Assembly: GCF_009909145.1 (NCBI RefSeq)
Contig: NZ_JAAAPJ010000013.1
Span: 124,001-188,000 of the forward strand
Source of the DNA: Corallococcus silvisoli
GTDB taxonomy: Bacteria > Myxococcota > Myxococcia > Myxococcales > Myxococcaceae
Reading direction: 5' to 3'
DNA length: 64,000 bases
Shown: piece by piece, positions 1 through 9,041 of the stretch
How positions within the stretch are numbered: position 1 is the stretch's first letter
Layout: every line of letters begins with the position of its first letter
Made by a program: the position numbers and the translations under genes
Notes under the pieces: generated by a model
Databases searched by the model: none
What the model was told of the DNA's origin: nothing
What the model saw: only the letters and a program-made list of their open reading frames with translations

Positions 1-2
1 CC

Positions 3-1172
3 GTCCCCGTCCGGGGCTTCCCCGTGGGGTACTCCGGCGTGGAGTCACCGGTGGCGGTGGGCAACCGGCTCTTCTTCCAGATGTCCGTGGCCATCACGGG
101 GACGGAGCTGTGGGTCAGCGACGGGACGTCCCTGGGCACGAAGCTCGTCCGGGACATCACGTCAGGGCCGGAGGGCTCCACGTTGCTGAGCGCGACCGCG
201 GTCAATGGCCGGCTGGTCTTCTTCCGGGCGCGCTCCGGCACCGAGGACGCCGAGCTGTGGCGCTCGGACGGGACGGCCGTGGGGACGCAGCGGATCAGCG
301 TCCTCGGCGGCGTCAACGGACTCTATTCCCAGGCGACCCTGCAGGTCGGAGGCGCGCTGCTCTTCTTCCGGAACGAAGACTCGGGCACCCGGCTGTGGCG
401 CACCGACGGCACGCTGGCGGGGACCCAGGCCGTCGCGGGCCTGAGCTCGCGGCGGCTGAACATCGTGCAGGTGGCGCAGGCGGGCAGCCTGGGCCTGTTC
501 ATCGTGGAGGACGGGCCCAACTCCCAGGTCTGGAAGACAGATGGCACGGGCGGGGGGACGGTGAAGCTGGAGACGTTCGGCCGGGCCGTCCACATCCTGG
601 GCGTGCTGGGGTCAAAGGCCTACCTCTCGTCCGTGGACCTGGACACGCAGCAGCTGCGCATCCAGAGCCTCCTGCTGGCGGGCGGCGGCAAGGCATCCGT
701 GGCCACCCTGCCCCGATACAACGCGAACGCCTATCCTTTCGTGCAGCGGAGCACCCTGTCCGCGGGGAGCCTGTACTTCTCCGTCGCCCAGTTCGTTGAC
801 GGCCCCGCCCCGGAGGCCGTGGAGCTGTGGGCCACGGACGGCACGTCCGCGGGCACGCGCAAGCTCTTCCAGACGCTGTCCCGGAACGACGAATACGCCT
901 CGCCCGTGTTCGCCACGGGAGAGGGCGTGGTCCTCTTCAGCGGCTCGGCCACGGGCAGCGGCCTGCAACCCTGGTTCACGCGGGGCACCGTGGCGACGAC
1001 CGGGCGGTTCGCGGCCACCGGGCCGGGAACGCCAGCCATCGCGCCAGACGGCTTCACCCGCCTGGGCAGCCGCGTCTACTTCCGCGCCCTGGACGACACC
1101 GACCGGGAACAGCTCTGGTCCGTGCCGGCGTCGTTCAGCTGCCCGGCCGGGTTCAACGACACGCGGGAGTAG
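3..1172 (+). CDS. ELWxxDGT repeat protein, 5' end outside window
   Basis: The frame is open from the first bases of the window, so the protein is N-terminally truncated here; the GTG at 24 is only an internal candidate start. At least five repeats carry the ELWxxDGT signature (LWVSDGT, LWRSDGT, LWRTDGT, VWKTDGT, LWATDGT) about 45-65 residues apart, each followed by GT. These repeats form beta-propeller-like blades in large secreted or surface proteins common in myxobacteria. The C-terminus (SFSCPAGFNDTRE) has no membrane anchor. Substrate or partner cannot be inferred. It ends 55 bp from the convergent chitinase gene with a shared hairpin between them. Confidence 0.85.
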   Translation, partial: VPVRGFPVGYSGVESPVAVGNRLFFQMSVAITGTELWVSDGTSLGTKLVRDITSGPEGSTLLSATAVNGRLVFFRARSGTEDAELWRSDGTAVGTQRISVLGGVNGLYSQATLQVGGALLFFRNEDSGTRLWRTDGTLAGTQAVAGLSSRRLNIVQVAQAGSLGLFIVEDGPNSQVWKTDGTGGGTVKLETFGRAVHILGVLGSKAYLSSVDLDTQQLRIQSLLLAGGGKASVATLPRYNANAYPFVQRSTLSAGSLYFSVAQFVDGPAPEAVELWATDGTSAGTRKLFQTLSRNDEYASPVFATGEGVVLFSGSATGSGLQPWFTRGTVATTGRFAATGPGTPAIAPDGFTRLGSRVYFRALDDTDREQLWSVPASFSCPAGFNDTRE

Positions 1173-1182
1173 CCCCGCCCGC

Positions 1183-1215
1183 CGCTGTCCACCGGGACGA
1201 AGCCCGTGGACAGCG
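1183..1215. terminator. Hairpin between convergent genes
   Basis: A perfect 10-bp inverted repeat (CGCTGTCCAC at 1183-1192 and its complement at 1206-1215) lies between two converging coding ends. It has no T-run, so it may act as a bidirectional intrinsic or Rho-assisted terminator. Confidence 0.6.
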
Positions 1216-1227
1216 ACGGCCGCGTCC

Positions 1228-3054
1228 CTACCGGTAGGTGTCCAGGTAGGCGCGGTGGCTGTTGGAGAACTCGAAGTTCGTGAACTGATCCCAGTTGATG
1301 GACCAGGTCATCAGCCCCTTGAAGCCCGGGTAGCCGCCGGCCTTGCGCAGCACGTAGGCGCCGCCGAAGGACTGGCCCTTCATCAGATAGTCCAGCGCCT
1401 TCTGCACGTTGGCGGGCGTCGTGTAGCCGCCGCCCGCGGCCTGCGGCGAGGACGGCAGGCCGATGACGACCTGCTCCGGCTGGAGCGCCGGGAAGACCGC
1501 GCTCGCGTTGCCGCCCACGGGGAAGCCCTGGAGCAGCATCTCCGCCATGGCCACGTGGAAGTCCGGCGTGGCCTGCGCGTAGGCGCGGCCGTCCAGCGCC
1601 GTCACGGTGCCGGTGTTGTAGTGCTGCACGTGCAGGTACGTCAGCCGGTCGCGCAGCGCGTGGATGACGGGGAGGTAGGCGCCCCACGGGCCGCCGTAGG
1701 CCGCGTAGCCGCCCTGCACGTAGGCGGTCTCCGGGGCCATGGTGAGCAGGAAGCCCGCGCCGTTGTCGTTGAGCAACTGCCGGGTGCCCGCGATGAGGTT
1801 CTGGATGCGCGGCGTGGTGGGGTTGCGGAAGTCGGTGTCCCCGCCGTTGAGCGCCAGCGAGCTGCCCTCCAGGTCCAGGTCCAGGCCGTCAAAGCCATAC
1901 GTGTTGACGAGCCCCTGCATGCTGGTGACGAAGGCCTGCCTCGCCGCCGCGTCGTCCAGGTGGATGGTGCCATTCGCGCCGCCCAGGGAGATGAGCACCT
2001 TGCGGCCCTGCGCCTTGAGCGTGGCGATGTCTGCCTTGAACTCCGCCACGGTGGCGTTGTACGGCGTGAAGCCCATGGTGCCCGACGGCGCGCCCGCCAC
2101 CGGCTCCGCGAAGGCGACCTGGATGACATTGAACTTGGAGGAGATGTCGCGCAGCCGGATGTTGGTGGAGCCGTTGTCGAAGTTGTGCCAGTAGCCGACC
2201 AGCACCTTGCTGCCCGAGGGGGTGGAGTTGCCCGTCGTCACGGCGAGGCTGTTGCTGGCGGCGGAGCGGTTGCCCGCGGCGTCACGCGCCTTCGCGGTGA
2301 AGGTGTACGTCGTGTTCGCGGAGAGCCCCGTCACGGTGGCGCTGGTCGTGGTGGAGGTGACCGCCGCCGTGGTGGCGCCATTGACGAAGATTTCGTAGCC
2401 GGTGACGCCCACGTTGTCCGTGGACGCGTTGAAGGCCAGGGAGACGCTGGAGGCCGTCACGCCGGTGGAGCGCAGGGAGCCAGGCGCGGTGGGGGCCTGG
2501 GTGTCGGGCGCCGGGCGCGGGGGCGTGGTGGTGCTGAACGCCGCGCTCGCCGCGGAGCGGTTGCCCGCGGCATCGCGCGCCTTCACGGTGAAGGTGTACG
2601 TCGTGTCGGCGGACAAGCCAGACACGGTGGCGCTGAGCGTGGTGGAGGTGACGGCCGCCGTGGTGGCGCCATTGACGAAGACCTCGTAGCCGGTGACGCC
2701 CACGTTGTCGGTGGACGCGCTCCACGTCAGCGACACGCTGTCATACGTCTTGGAGGGGGACGCGAGGCCGGTGGGCGCGGTGGGGGCCTGGGTGTCCGCG
2801 GGCGGGTTGCCGGTGCGCTCCAGCCACAGCGCGAGCACGTTGGGAGGCTCCCAGCCCACCAGCGAGGTGTGGGACTGCCGGCAGTCGTAGCCCTTGCCGC
2901 CATACGACGCGATGTCGCCCACGACATACGCGACGCCCGGGGCCCAGGCGCCCCGGTCCGCCGCGACGGCCAGGGCGGGGAGCAACAACAGGAGCGCGGC
3001 GGTGGCCATCCGCGCGGAGCGGGCCGCGCGTGAAGAGAGACGAGGGGGATGCAT
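1228..3054 (-). CDS. Secreted GH18 chitinase with CBM and two FnIII domains
   Basis: 608 residues from ATG 3054 (MHPPRLSS...). A hydrophobic signal peptide ends near ALAVAA (residue ~32). A short carbohydrate-binding module of the CBM5/12 type follows (W-x-P-G-V-x-Y-x-x-G-D, residues ~36-80), then two near-identical fibronectin type III domains separated by Pro/Thr linkers (~95-275), then the glycoside hydrolase 18 domain (~290-608). The catalytic signature DGLDLDLE is complete with E396 as proton donor. The enzyme would hydrolyse beta-1,4-GlcNAc polymers outside the cell, fitting a predator of fungi. The frame stays open far upstream (to 4320) but that extension would overlap the bestrophin gene and lacks a signal peptide, so ATG 3054 is preferred. 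Confidence 0.93.
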   Translation of the reverse strand: MHPPRLSSRAARSARMATAALLLLLPALAVAADRGAWAPGVAYVVGDIASYGGKGYDCRQSHTSLVGWEPPNVLALWLERTGNPPADTQAPTAPTGLASPSKTYDSVSLTWSASTDNVGVTGYEVFVNGATTAAVTSTTLSATVSGLSADTTYTFTVKARDAAGNRSAASAAFSTTTPPRPAPDTQAPTAPGSLRSTGVTASSVSLAFNASTDNVGVTGYEIFVNGATTAAVTSTTTSATVTGLSANTTYTFTAKARDAAGNRSAASNSLAVTTGNSTPSGSKVLVGYWHNFDNGSTNIRLRDISSKFNVIQVAFAEPVAGAPSGTMGFTPYNATVAEFKADIATLKAQGRKVLISLGGANGTIHLDDAAARQAFVTSMQGLVNTYGFDGLDLDLEGSSLALNGGDTDFRNPTTPRIQNLIAGTRQLLNDNGAGFLLTMAPETAYVQGGYAAYGGPWGAYLPVIHALRDRLTYLHVQHYNTGTVTALDGRAYAQATPDFHVAMAEMLLQGFPVGGNASAVFPALQPEQVVIGLPSSPQAAGGGYTTPANVQKALDYLMKGQSFGGAYVLRKAGGYPGFKGLMTWSINWDQFTNFEFSNSHRAYLDTYR

Positions 3055-3184
3055 GGGGTGAAGCCTCCCGGGAAGGGGTGCGAGGCGGGCCGACACAGCG
3101 AGCGCCCACCGCGCACCGGGTGCGGGAGACAGGGAGGACCGGAACCCGGAAAACGGGTCAAACGTCCTGGACGAATCCCTGTTC

Positions 3185-3201
3185 CCCACCTGCGAGGTGG
3201 G
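3185..3201. promoter_or_regulatory. Short inverted repeat in divergent promoter region
   Basis: CCCACCT (3185-3191) and AGGTGGG (3195-3201) form a 7-bp perfect inverted repeat with a 3-bp centre, between the divergent chitinase and bestrophin genes. It may be an operator or leader hairpin; no regulator is indicated. Confidence 0.3.
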
Positions 3202-3279
3202 CGGCGTCCGGCCTCCCAGGAGCCCCACCGGTCCACTCGATTGCCCAAGGAGATGGAGGGGAAGTGCTAGAGGGGCGGC

Positions 3280-4179
3280 ATGATCGTCCGTCCGCGGCTG
3301 CACTGGCTCCGCATGCTGTTCGTCTGGCGCGGCTCGGTGGTGTCCCGCATCCTGATGCGGCTGCTGTTCTTCCTCGGGCTGGCTTGTGGCGTGGTGGCGC
3401 TGCGGCCCCTGCCCTTCCACCTGGAAGCCGGCCCCCTGGGAATGCTGGGCGTGGCGCTGGCCATCTTCCTGGGGTTCCGCAACAGCACGGCGTACGACCG
3501 CTTCTGGGAGGGCCGCAAGCTGTGGGGGTCGCTGCTCATCGTCACGCGCTCCTTTGCCCGACAGGCGTTCACCCTGCCGGTGCCCGCGCTCACCCCGGAG
3601 GAGCGTCGCGGCGTCTGCGACCGGCTCCGCGCGCTCGCGGTGACGCTGAACCACCAGCTCCGGGAGACCCGGGTCGACGTGGCCACGCTGCCCCCGGGCG
3701 TGCGCGAGCAGGTGGTCCGCGCGGAGCACCGGCCAGCCCGGGTGTTGCTGGAGCTGGGCGCATGGCTGTCCGAGCAGCGCCGCCAGGGCCGATTGAGCGA
3801 CATCCTGGTGGCCTCGCTCGATGAAAACCTGCACCGGATGTCGGAGGTGCTGGGCGGCTGCGAGCGCATCGCCACGACGCCGATTCCCTACGCGTACAGC
3901 GTCATGCTGCACCGGACGGTCTACATCTACAGCCTGATGCTGCCCTTCGCGTTGGCCGGCAGCCTGGGCTGGGCCACGCCGCTCGTCTCCACCTTCACTT
4001 CCTATACGTTCATCGCGCTCGACATGGTGACGTCGGAGCTGGAGGACCCGTTCGGGACCGAGCCCAACGACTTGCCGCTCGACGCGCTGACGCGCACCAT
4101 CGAGCGCGCGGTGCTGGAGCTGGCGGGCGAGCCGCTTCCCCCGCCGCTGAAGCCCGACGACCGGTTCGTGCTGTCGTGA
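3280..4179 (+). CDS. Bestrophin-like (UPF0187/YneE) membrane protein
   Basis: 299 residues from ATG 3280. The N-terminus carries the bestrophin-like run LGFRNSTAYDRFWEGRKLWG (residues ~65-84) followed by a membrane segment, and the C-terminal half has two further hydrophobic helices (~205-250) before the conserved DPFGTEPNDLPLD motif. Bacterial homologues form pentameric inner-membrane ion channels (cation-selective in the characterised Klebsiella protein). Length is typical of the family. It is divergent from the chitinase gene and appears monocistronic. Physiological role unknown. Confidence 0.88.
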   Translation: MIVRPRLHWLRMLFVWRGSVVSRILMRLLFFLGLACGVVALRPLPFHLEAGPLGMLGVALAIFLGFRNSTAYDRFWEGRKLWGSLLIVTRSFARQAFTLPVPALTPEERRGVCDRLRALAVTLNHQLRETRVDVATLPPGVREQVVRAEHRPARVLLELGAWLSEQRRQGRLSDILVASLDENLHRMSEVLGGCERIATTPIPYAYSVMLHRTVYIYSLMLPFALAGSLGWATPLVSTFTSYTFIALDMVTSELEDPFGTEPNDLPLDALTRTIERAVLELAGEPLPPPLKPDDRFVLS

Positions 4180-4373
4180 CACCCGCCGGCCCGCTCCCGG
4201 TGGGTCGGTGGCCGGGACGCGGACCCAGGTCCGCCCTCCGGTCCGGCGGCCAGCGGGAGACAGGAAGCGAGTGCAAGGCGCACGTGCGCCTTGCGGCGCG
4301 GCGATGGGTGCACTAGCCATCCAGGAACAGAGGCCGACGGCGCCGACCGTTCGGGCCTTTCGAGGATGACTTC

Positions 4374-5549
4374 ATGGCCCAGCGCCGTCCGACCCGACCC
4401 TCCGCCTCCCCTGCTCCGTCCAAGTCCCGCGGCGCCGCCAGCAAGGCCGCCACGAAGCCAGGGAAACAGCCCGCCCGAGGCAAGGCCCCCGCCACGGTGA
4501 AGAAGCCCGTGGCCGCCAGGCCGAAGTCGCCGGCAAGGGCGCTGAAGACCGCGCCCTCGAAGAAGGTGGCGGTGTCGAAGGGCAAGCCCGCGAAGACCCC
4601 TGTCGCGAAGAAGGTCGCGGCGAAGGCGGCTCCCTCGAAGGCAAAGCCCGCCGCGCGAGTTTCGAAGGCGCCCCCGCAGCCCTCGAAGGCATCCGCCGCG
4701 AAGGCTTCCACGCGGGCCCCGAAGTCCGCGCAGGGCCCGGAGGCTCCTGAGTCGAAGACGGGTCCCGGTGACAGCGCTTTGAAGCACGGGACGAAGACGC
4801 CGAAGGGCGCCTCCAAGCGGAAGAGCGCATCCGAAGTGACCACGCCTCATGAGCCCGCGACCGAGCGGCTGTCGTCGAACAGCGCGGAAGCAGCGGCGGC
4901 CGTGTCTCACGTGGAAGTGACCTCGCCCACGAGCACCATCGAGGGAACCCCTCCCGCGGCGGAGGCGGCTCCCGCGGAAGCGACCGAGGCCCCTGCGCGC
5001 AAGCTGTCAGGTCGCGCCGCGAAGAAGAAGACCGCGCCGGAGGTCTCCGCATCCGAGGCCGCCGAGAGCATGACTGCTCCGTCCGCTCCCGCTGAGTCCG
5101 AAGCGCCGTCCCCTGCCGCCGCGAGCAGCGAGACTCCCTCCACCCCCGCGAAGGCGAAGCGTGCCGGCAAGGGCGCGGCGCGAACCCCCTCCGAAGAGCC
5201 CCGTGAGGCAGAGGCCCCTGCTTCACCTGGACCGGCGAAGCCCGCGCGCACCGCCGATCCCCAGTACCTCATCCTCACCGGAGGCTCGCCCTTCCTGCGC
5301 GCCATCGGCTCCGTGCGCCGCGCGGACGGCGAGCCCCTGCCGGGCTTCGTCAACCTCACCGTGACCAAGATGTCCGCGCTCATGCTGCCCACCGAGCCGG
5401 GCGCGTATGAGTTCCGCTTCCAGGCCAGCAACGGGACCGGCGACTTCAAGCTCGCCCAGCGCAGCGAGACCGGGGCCCCTCGCAACGTGCGCGACTTCGA
5501 GATGGCCTCGTCGGGTGGCTTCCAGCTCTACCGCTTCACCATCTCCTGA
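4374..5549 (+). CDS. Lys/Ala/Pro-rich histone-H1-like protein with a conserved C-terminal domain
   Basis: 391 residues from ATG 4374. Residues 1 to ~290 are low-complexity, dominated by K, A, P and S with KPA/AKK repeats like eukaryotic histone H1 tails and bacterial AlgP-type proteins; such tails usually bind DNA or other polyanions. After ~residue 225 acidic residues (E) become frequent, making the second half of the tail mixed-charge. The last ~95 residues (from DPQYLILTGG) form a compact, non-repetitive domain of predicted beta strands that I do not recognise. No signal peptide. Nucleoid binding is an inference from composition only. Confidence 0.8.
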   Translation: MAQRRPTRPSASPAPSKSRGAASKAATKPGKQPARGKAPATVKKPVAARPKSPARALKTAPSKKVAVSKGKPAKTPVAKKVAAKAAPSKAKPAARVSKAPPQPSKASAAKASTRAPKSAQGPEAPESKTGPGDSALKHGTKTPKGASKRKSASEVTTPHEPATERLSSNSAEAAAAVSHVEVTSPTSTIEGTPPAAEAAPAEATEAPARKLSGRAAKKKTAPEVSASEAAESMTAPSAPAESEAPSPAAASSETPSTPAKAKRAGKGAARTPSEEPREAEAPASPGPAKPARTADPQYLILTGGSPFLRAIGSVRRADGEPLPGFVNLTVTKMSALMLPTEPGAYEFRFQASNGTGDFKLAQRSETGAPRNVRDFEMASSGGFQLYRFTIS

Positions 5550-5590
5550 GCCGGTGGGTCCGCGAGGCGCCCCGGAGGCGTACGCGGTCG

Positions 5591-5623
5591 ACGATGGGCG
5601 CCCGACAAGCCGATGCCCATCGT
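5591..5623. terminator. Convergent terminator hairpin
   Basis: ACGATGGGC (5591-5599) and GCCCATCGT (5615-5623) form a perfect 9-bp stem between the ends of the histone-like gene and arsC, which converge here. Confidence 0.6.
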
Positions 5624-5651
5624 GGAGCGGCTTCCTGGGCGCGGCGTCACC

Positions 5652-6077
5652 TCACGGCTCGTGAAGCCCCTCCCGCGACCGCGCCCACCCCTCTTGAGAC
5701 AGCAGCTGCTCCACGCGAGTCCGCACCTCCTCGCGGATCTCGCGCACGCGCTCCACCGGCTTGCCCTTGGGGTCCTCCAGGGGCCAGTCGCCCCGCTTCA
5801 GCCCAGGCACGAAGGGGCACGCATCACCGCACCCCATGGTGATGAGCCACTGGGCTCCCTGGGCGAGTTCATCCGTGAGGTGCTGCGGCCTCGCCCCAGA
5901 GAGGTCGATGCCCACTTCGGCCATGACGGCCTGGACCTCGGGATGGACGCGGGCGCCCGGCTGCGTGCCAGCGGACACGGCTCGCGCCCGCGCTGGGTCG
6001 GCCAGGGCGTTGAAGAACGCCGCCGCCATCTGGGAGCGGCCGGCGTTGTGCACACACGCGAAGATGACCTTCTTCAT
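5652..6077 (-). CDS. arsC: Arsenate reductase, low-molecular-weight phosphatase type
   Basis: 141 residues from ATG 6077. The P-loop CVHNAGRS (C8, CX5R) is the nucleophile loop of LMW-phosphatase-fold arsenate reductases, and C83/C87 in MGCGDACP supply the additional redox cysteines of this family. It reduces cytoplasmic As(V) to As(III), the substrate of the efflux pump encoded just upstream. Its start overlaps the acr3 stop by 4 bp, indicating translational coupling. Last gene of the arsR-acr3-arsC operon. The reductant (thioredoxin versus another thiol) cannot be told from sequence alone. Confidence 0.95.
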   Translation of the reverse strand: MKKVIFACVHNAGRSQMAAAFFNALADPARARAVSAGTQPGARVHPEVQAVMAEVGIDLSGARPQHLTDELAQGAQWLITMGCGDACPFVPGLKRGDWPLEDPKGKPVERVREIREEVRTRVEQLLSQEGWARSREGLHEP

Positions 6078-7123
6078 CGGGGCCTCAGCCACAGCGAGAG
6101 GTAGACGAGCGAGATGAGGGCGGGCACCTCGATGAGCGGGCCCACCACACCGGCCAGCGCTTCTCCAGAGGACATGCCGAAGACCCCCACCGCGACGGCG
6201 ATGGCCAGCTCGAAGTTGTTGCCTGCCGCCGTGAAGGAGAGCGACGCGGTCTCCTCGTAGCTGAAGCCCAGCTTGCGCGAGAGGAAGAAGGCACCGGCGA
6301 ACATGACGACGAAGTAGATCAGCAGCGGGATGCTGATCCGCACCACGTCCAGTGGCAGGCGCGTCAGCTTCTCCCCCTGCATCGCGAACATGAGCACGAT
6401 GGTGTAGAGCAGGCCCAGCAGCGCCGTGGGGCCCAGTCGGGGCAAGAAGCGCTGCTCGTACCAGGCCTCCCCCTTGAGGCGGGTCAGGCCCACGCGTGTC
6501 AGCGCGCCCGCCACCAACGGCACGCCCAGGAAGATGAGCACGCTCTTGGCGATGCTCCACATGGACACGTCGAACGCCGCGACATCCGCTCCAAGCCAGC
6601 CCGGAATGAGGGTGAGGAAGAGCCAGCCGAGCACCGAATAGAAGAGGATCTGGAAGACGGAGTTGAGCGCCACGAGCACGGCGGCGACCTCGTTGCTTCC
6701 GCATGCCAGCATGTTCCAGATGAGGACCATGGCGATGCAGCGAGCAAGCCCGATGAGCACCAGGCCATTGCGGTAGTGCGGCAGGTCCGGCAGGAAGAGC
6801 CACGCCAGCGCGAACATCAGCAGGGGCCCCACCACCCAGTTGAGGAACAGGGACGTGGTGAAGAGCTTCCCTCGCGCGCGCAGCCCCCCCAGCTCGCCGT
6901 AACGGACCTTCGCGAGCACCGGATACATCATCCACAGGAGGCCCAGCGCGATGGGCAGCGAAACGGTGTCCAGCTTCACCGTGTCCAGTCGACTGCCCAG
7001 GTCAGGAAAGAGGCGCCCCAGGCCAATGCCCAGGCCCATGGCGGCGAAGATCCACACCGGCAGGAAACGGTCGATGAGGGAGAGCTTCTTGACGATGCCT
7101 TCGGAGGCGATCAGCGAGGACAT
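6074..7123 (-). CDS. acr3: Arsenite efflux permease, ACR3 family
   Basis: 349 residues from ATG 7123; an in-frame TTG at 7135 would add four residues. About ten hydrophobic helices, and the family hallmark GLARCIAMVLIWNMLACG with the essential cysteine of transmembrane helix 4. ACR3 proteins (BASS superfamily) expel As(III) across the inner membrane using the proton gradient. Length is standard. It lies between arsR (31 bp upstream) and arsC (4-bp overlap), so the operon converts arsenate to arsenite and then exports it. Confidence 0.95.
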   Translation of the reverse strand: MSSLIASEGIVKKLSLIDRFLPVWIFAAMGLGIGLGRLFPDLGSRLDTVKLDTVSLPIALGLLWMMYPVLAKVRYGELGGLRARGKLFTTSLFLNWVVGPLLMFALAWLFLPDLPHYRNGLVLIGLARCIAMVLIWNMLACGSNEVAAVLVALNSVFQILFYSVLGWLFLTLIPGWLGADVAAFDVSMWSIAKSVLIFLGVPLVAGALTRVGLTRLKGEAWYEQRFLPRLGPTALLGLLYTIVLMFAMQGEKLTRLPLDVVRISIPLLIYFVVMFAGAFFLSRKLGFSYEETASLSFTAAGNNFELAIAVAVGVFGMSSGEALAGVVGPLIEVPALISLVYLSLWLRPR

Positions 7124-7154
7124 GGGTGGGAGCAACCCGGGAAACAGGGAGGCG

Positions 7155-7517
7155 CTACTTGCAGGCGTCAGGGCCGCAGGACTTCAGGACACGCGCCACT
7201 TCGCGCTGGAGCGCCGCGCGCGTAGCAAAGGCCGAGACGAGGGCCTGCACCTGGGAAGCGCACAGTGCGTCCGACTGCGGCGCCAACCGGTAGTAGACCC
7301 AACTGCCCTCGCGACGCGCCTCGACGAGCCCGGCGGCCTTGAGGACGGAGAGGTGCCGGGAGGTGTTGGACTGAGGAAGGGAGAGCGCGCTCTCCAGATG
7401 GCAGACGCACAACTCCGAGTGCGAGAGCAGGGCGACGATGCGCAGGCGCGTCTCGTCGCCAAGGGCCTTGAGGACGCGGGTCAGCGGACCCACATCAAGA
7501 GAAGGGCTGGCTGGCAT
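7155..7517 (-). CDS. arsR: ArsR/SmtB-family arsenic-responsive repressor
   Basis: 120 residues from ATG 7517. A winged helix-turn-helix spans residues ~10-90 (LGDETRLRIVALL, then LPQSNTSRHLSVLKAAGLV). The As(III)-binding motif ELCVCHL supplies two cysteines in helix alpha3, as in classical ArsR, and the C-terminal SCGPDACK adds two more that may contribute to metalloid sensing. It is first in the operon with acr3 and arsC. An imperfect inverted repeat 10 bp upstream of the start is the obvious candidate for autoregulation. Confidence 0.95.
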   Translation of the reverse strand: MPASPSLDVGPLTRVLKALGDETRLRIVALLSHSELCVCHLESALSLPQSNTSRHLSVLKAAGLVEARREGSWVYYRLAPQSDALCASQVQALVSAFATRAALQREVARVLKSCGPDACK

Positions 7518-7526
7518 GACGACATG

Positions 7527-7550
7527 AACATATTCGCATGTCGAAATGTT
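7527..7550 (-). promoter_or_regulatory. Candidate ArsR operator
   Basis: Imperfect inverted repeat with core TTCG-N5-CGAA (7533-7545) flanked by AACAT on the left and ATGTT on the right. It sits 10 bp upstream of the arsR start in a short AT-rich patch, as expected for an ArsR-type operator overlapping the ars promoter. Confidence 0.55.
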
Positions 7551-7598
7551 GGCAACAGGCGAGGGGCACGCCTGCCGGACAGGCGAGCCCCACCGCGC

Positions 7599-8333
7599 TC
7601 AGGACAGAGGGAAGGTGCTGCTCGCCGCGTCCCAGCCCCACCAGAGTCCGATGACGACCGACAGCGCCCCAGCGGCTCCCAGCAGGGCCACCCGCGTCGG
7701 CGTGCGCTGGGCCATGCGGCGCAGGGACAGGCCAGCCAGCCCCGTCAGGGCCGCCATTCCCAGGACGGACCCCAGGCCGAACGTAGCGATGTAGAGGAGC
7801 TGCGCGTTCAGGGACGGCAGCTCCGCCATCACGAGCGCTGTCAGCGCGCCACTGCCAGCCAGGCCGTGCACGAGGCCCACGACCAGGGGGCGCAGCGCCA
7901 CGGGCCACCGCGACACGTGGACGTGGTCAGCGGAACCGGCGTGGGTATGCACCTGGGCACCGTGCTGGTGCAGGGTCCTGGGTCCCTGGGAGCCTTCTCG
8001 AAAGGCGACGCTCAGCGCGCGGACTCCCAGCCCGACGACCATCACGGCCACGGCCAGCTCCAACGCACTGCCAACGCGCTCTGGCATCTGAGTGCGCAGC
8101 GCGGCGAGCACGCCCCCCACGACGAACAGCGCCAGGCTGTGTCCCAAGCCCCAGGCCGCGCCCAACCAAAGGCTTTCCCGAACAGGTCGGCTGCGCTCCA
8201 TGGACAAGGTGGAGACCGCCGCCAGATGGTCGGGCTCCAGCGCATGGCGCATCCCCAACACGACTCCCACCAGACCTGCTCCCAGCAGTGCAAGCATCGC
8301 TGCCTCCAGCACGACGCGGCCATGGGGCTCCAT
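7599..8333 (-). CDS. Nickel/cobalt transporter-like membrane protein (NiCoT/UreH type)
   Basis: 244 residues from ATG 8333. Six to seven hydrophobic helices; the first bears RHALEPDHLAAV, a match to the HX4DH nickel/cobalt signature of NiCoT permeases. A cytoplasmic loop (~residues 120-140) is rich in His (HQHGAQVHTHAG, DHVHV), as in RcnA-like metal exporters. A second glycine-rich motif (VHGLAGSGALTALVMAELP) is typical of the UreH subgroup. Direction of transport (uptake or efflux) is undetermined. It lies upstream of the ars operon on the same strand, separated by the candidate ArsR operator, so it is probably a separate unit. Confidence 0.8.
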   Translation of the reverse strand: MEPHGRVVLEAAMLALLGAGLVGVVLGMRHALEPDHLAAVSTLSMERSRPVRESLWLGAAWGLGHSLALFVVGGVLAALRTQMPERVGSALELAVAVMVVGLGVRALSVAFREGSQGPRTLHQHGAQVHTHAGSADHVHVSRWPVALRPLVVGLVHGLAGSGALTALVMAELPSLNAQLLYIATFGLGSVLGMAALTGLAGLSLRRMAQRTPTRVALLGAAGALSVVIGLWWGWDAASSTFPLS

Positions 8334-8470
8334 CAGGGCGGGCCGTGCGCACCTTCTGGAGACGCCCTACGGTCCCTCGTGAACGGACCGCCATCGGAAG
8401 CGTCAGGTGGCTGGAGCCTCTTGCGTAGCGGCAAGCCCCCGGCGCGTCAACGCGGCGTTTCGACACGCGT

Positions 8471-8899
8471 CTACCTTCCCAGCTTGAGGGTGACCGCCGC
8501 CGTGTCCTCCACCGCTCCCTTCAGGGTGAAGCGCAGCTCCCAGACGCCGGGCATGAAGAGGTCCAACTCCGTCACGTCAAAAGTCCCAGGCTCGCGAGCG
8601 ATGACGCGAGGGACTTCCTCGATCCCATGGCCCATGGAAGGCATCCAGGGCTGGACGGCCAGCACGACGTCGGGCACCGGCTTTCCCGACGCGGCGTCGG
8701 TGACCTGAACCCGCAACACCTGGACACCTCTTCGGAGGGGCACGGCCGCGGAGCGGACCTCCACGCGCAGGCGCCCCGAAGCACTGACCGCCGACCCCAC
8801 GGCGGTCTCCGCGCGCACCACTCCCGCATCGCTCCCGGCATCCGGCACGGCCAGGGGTGCCGCGCCCAGCAAATGCATCCACATCACCAGCGCCTTCAT
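8471..8899 (-). CDS. Exported YtkA/FixH-like domain protein
   Basis: 142 residues from ATG 8899, preceded by GGAGAGGA. A short hydrophobic signal sequence (MKALVMWMHLLGAAPLA) is followed by one immunoglobulin-like YtkA/FixH-type domain: paired beta strands with PWMPSMGHGIEEVP, the Met/His-containing loop typical of these copper- and oxidase-associated proteins, and an MPGVWELRFTL strand near the end. It is divergent from two SCO-like genes, which fits a role in copper handling or cytochrome oxidase assembly in the periplasm; that role is inferred from context. Confidence 0.75.
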   Translation of the reverse strand: MKALVMWMHLLGAAPLAVPDAGSDAGVVRAETAVGSAVSASGRLRVEVRSAAVPLRRGVQVLRVQVTDAASGKPVPDVVLAVQPWMPSMGHGIEEVPRVIAREPGTFDVTELDLFMPGVWELRFTLKGAVEDTAAVTLKLGR

Positions 8900-9041
8900 G
8901 GCTTCCTCTCCTGGAGGCCCTTCGGCCCCGCCTCCCCTGTAGCGGAAGTGTCCGGGCACGGAGCGCGACACATTGTCGCGGGAGCGCTGCGACAAGGTGC
9001 CGCATCGCATGGGGCCACCGGATGCGACAGGGTGCGCCGCC

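Noticed and set aside
3055..4320. 422-residue N-terminal extension of the chitinase
   Set aside because: It would run antisense through the bestrophin gene, places a signal peptide internally and lacks similarity to GH18 proteins.
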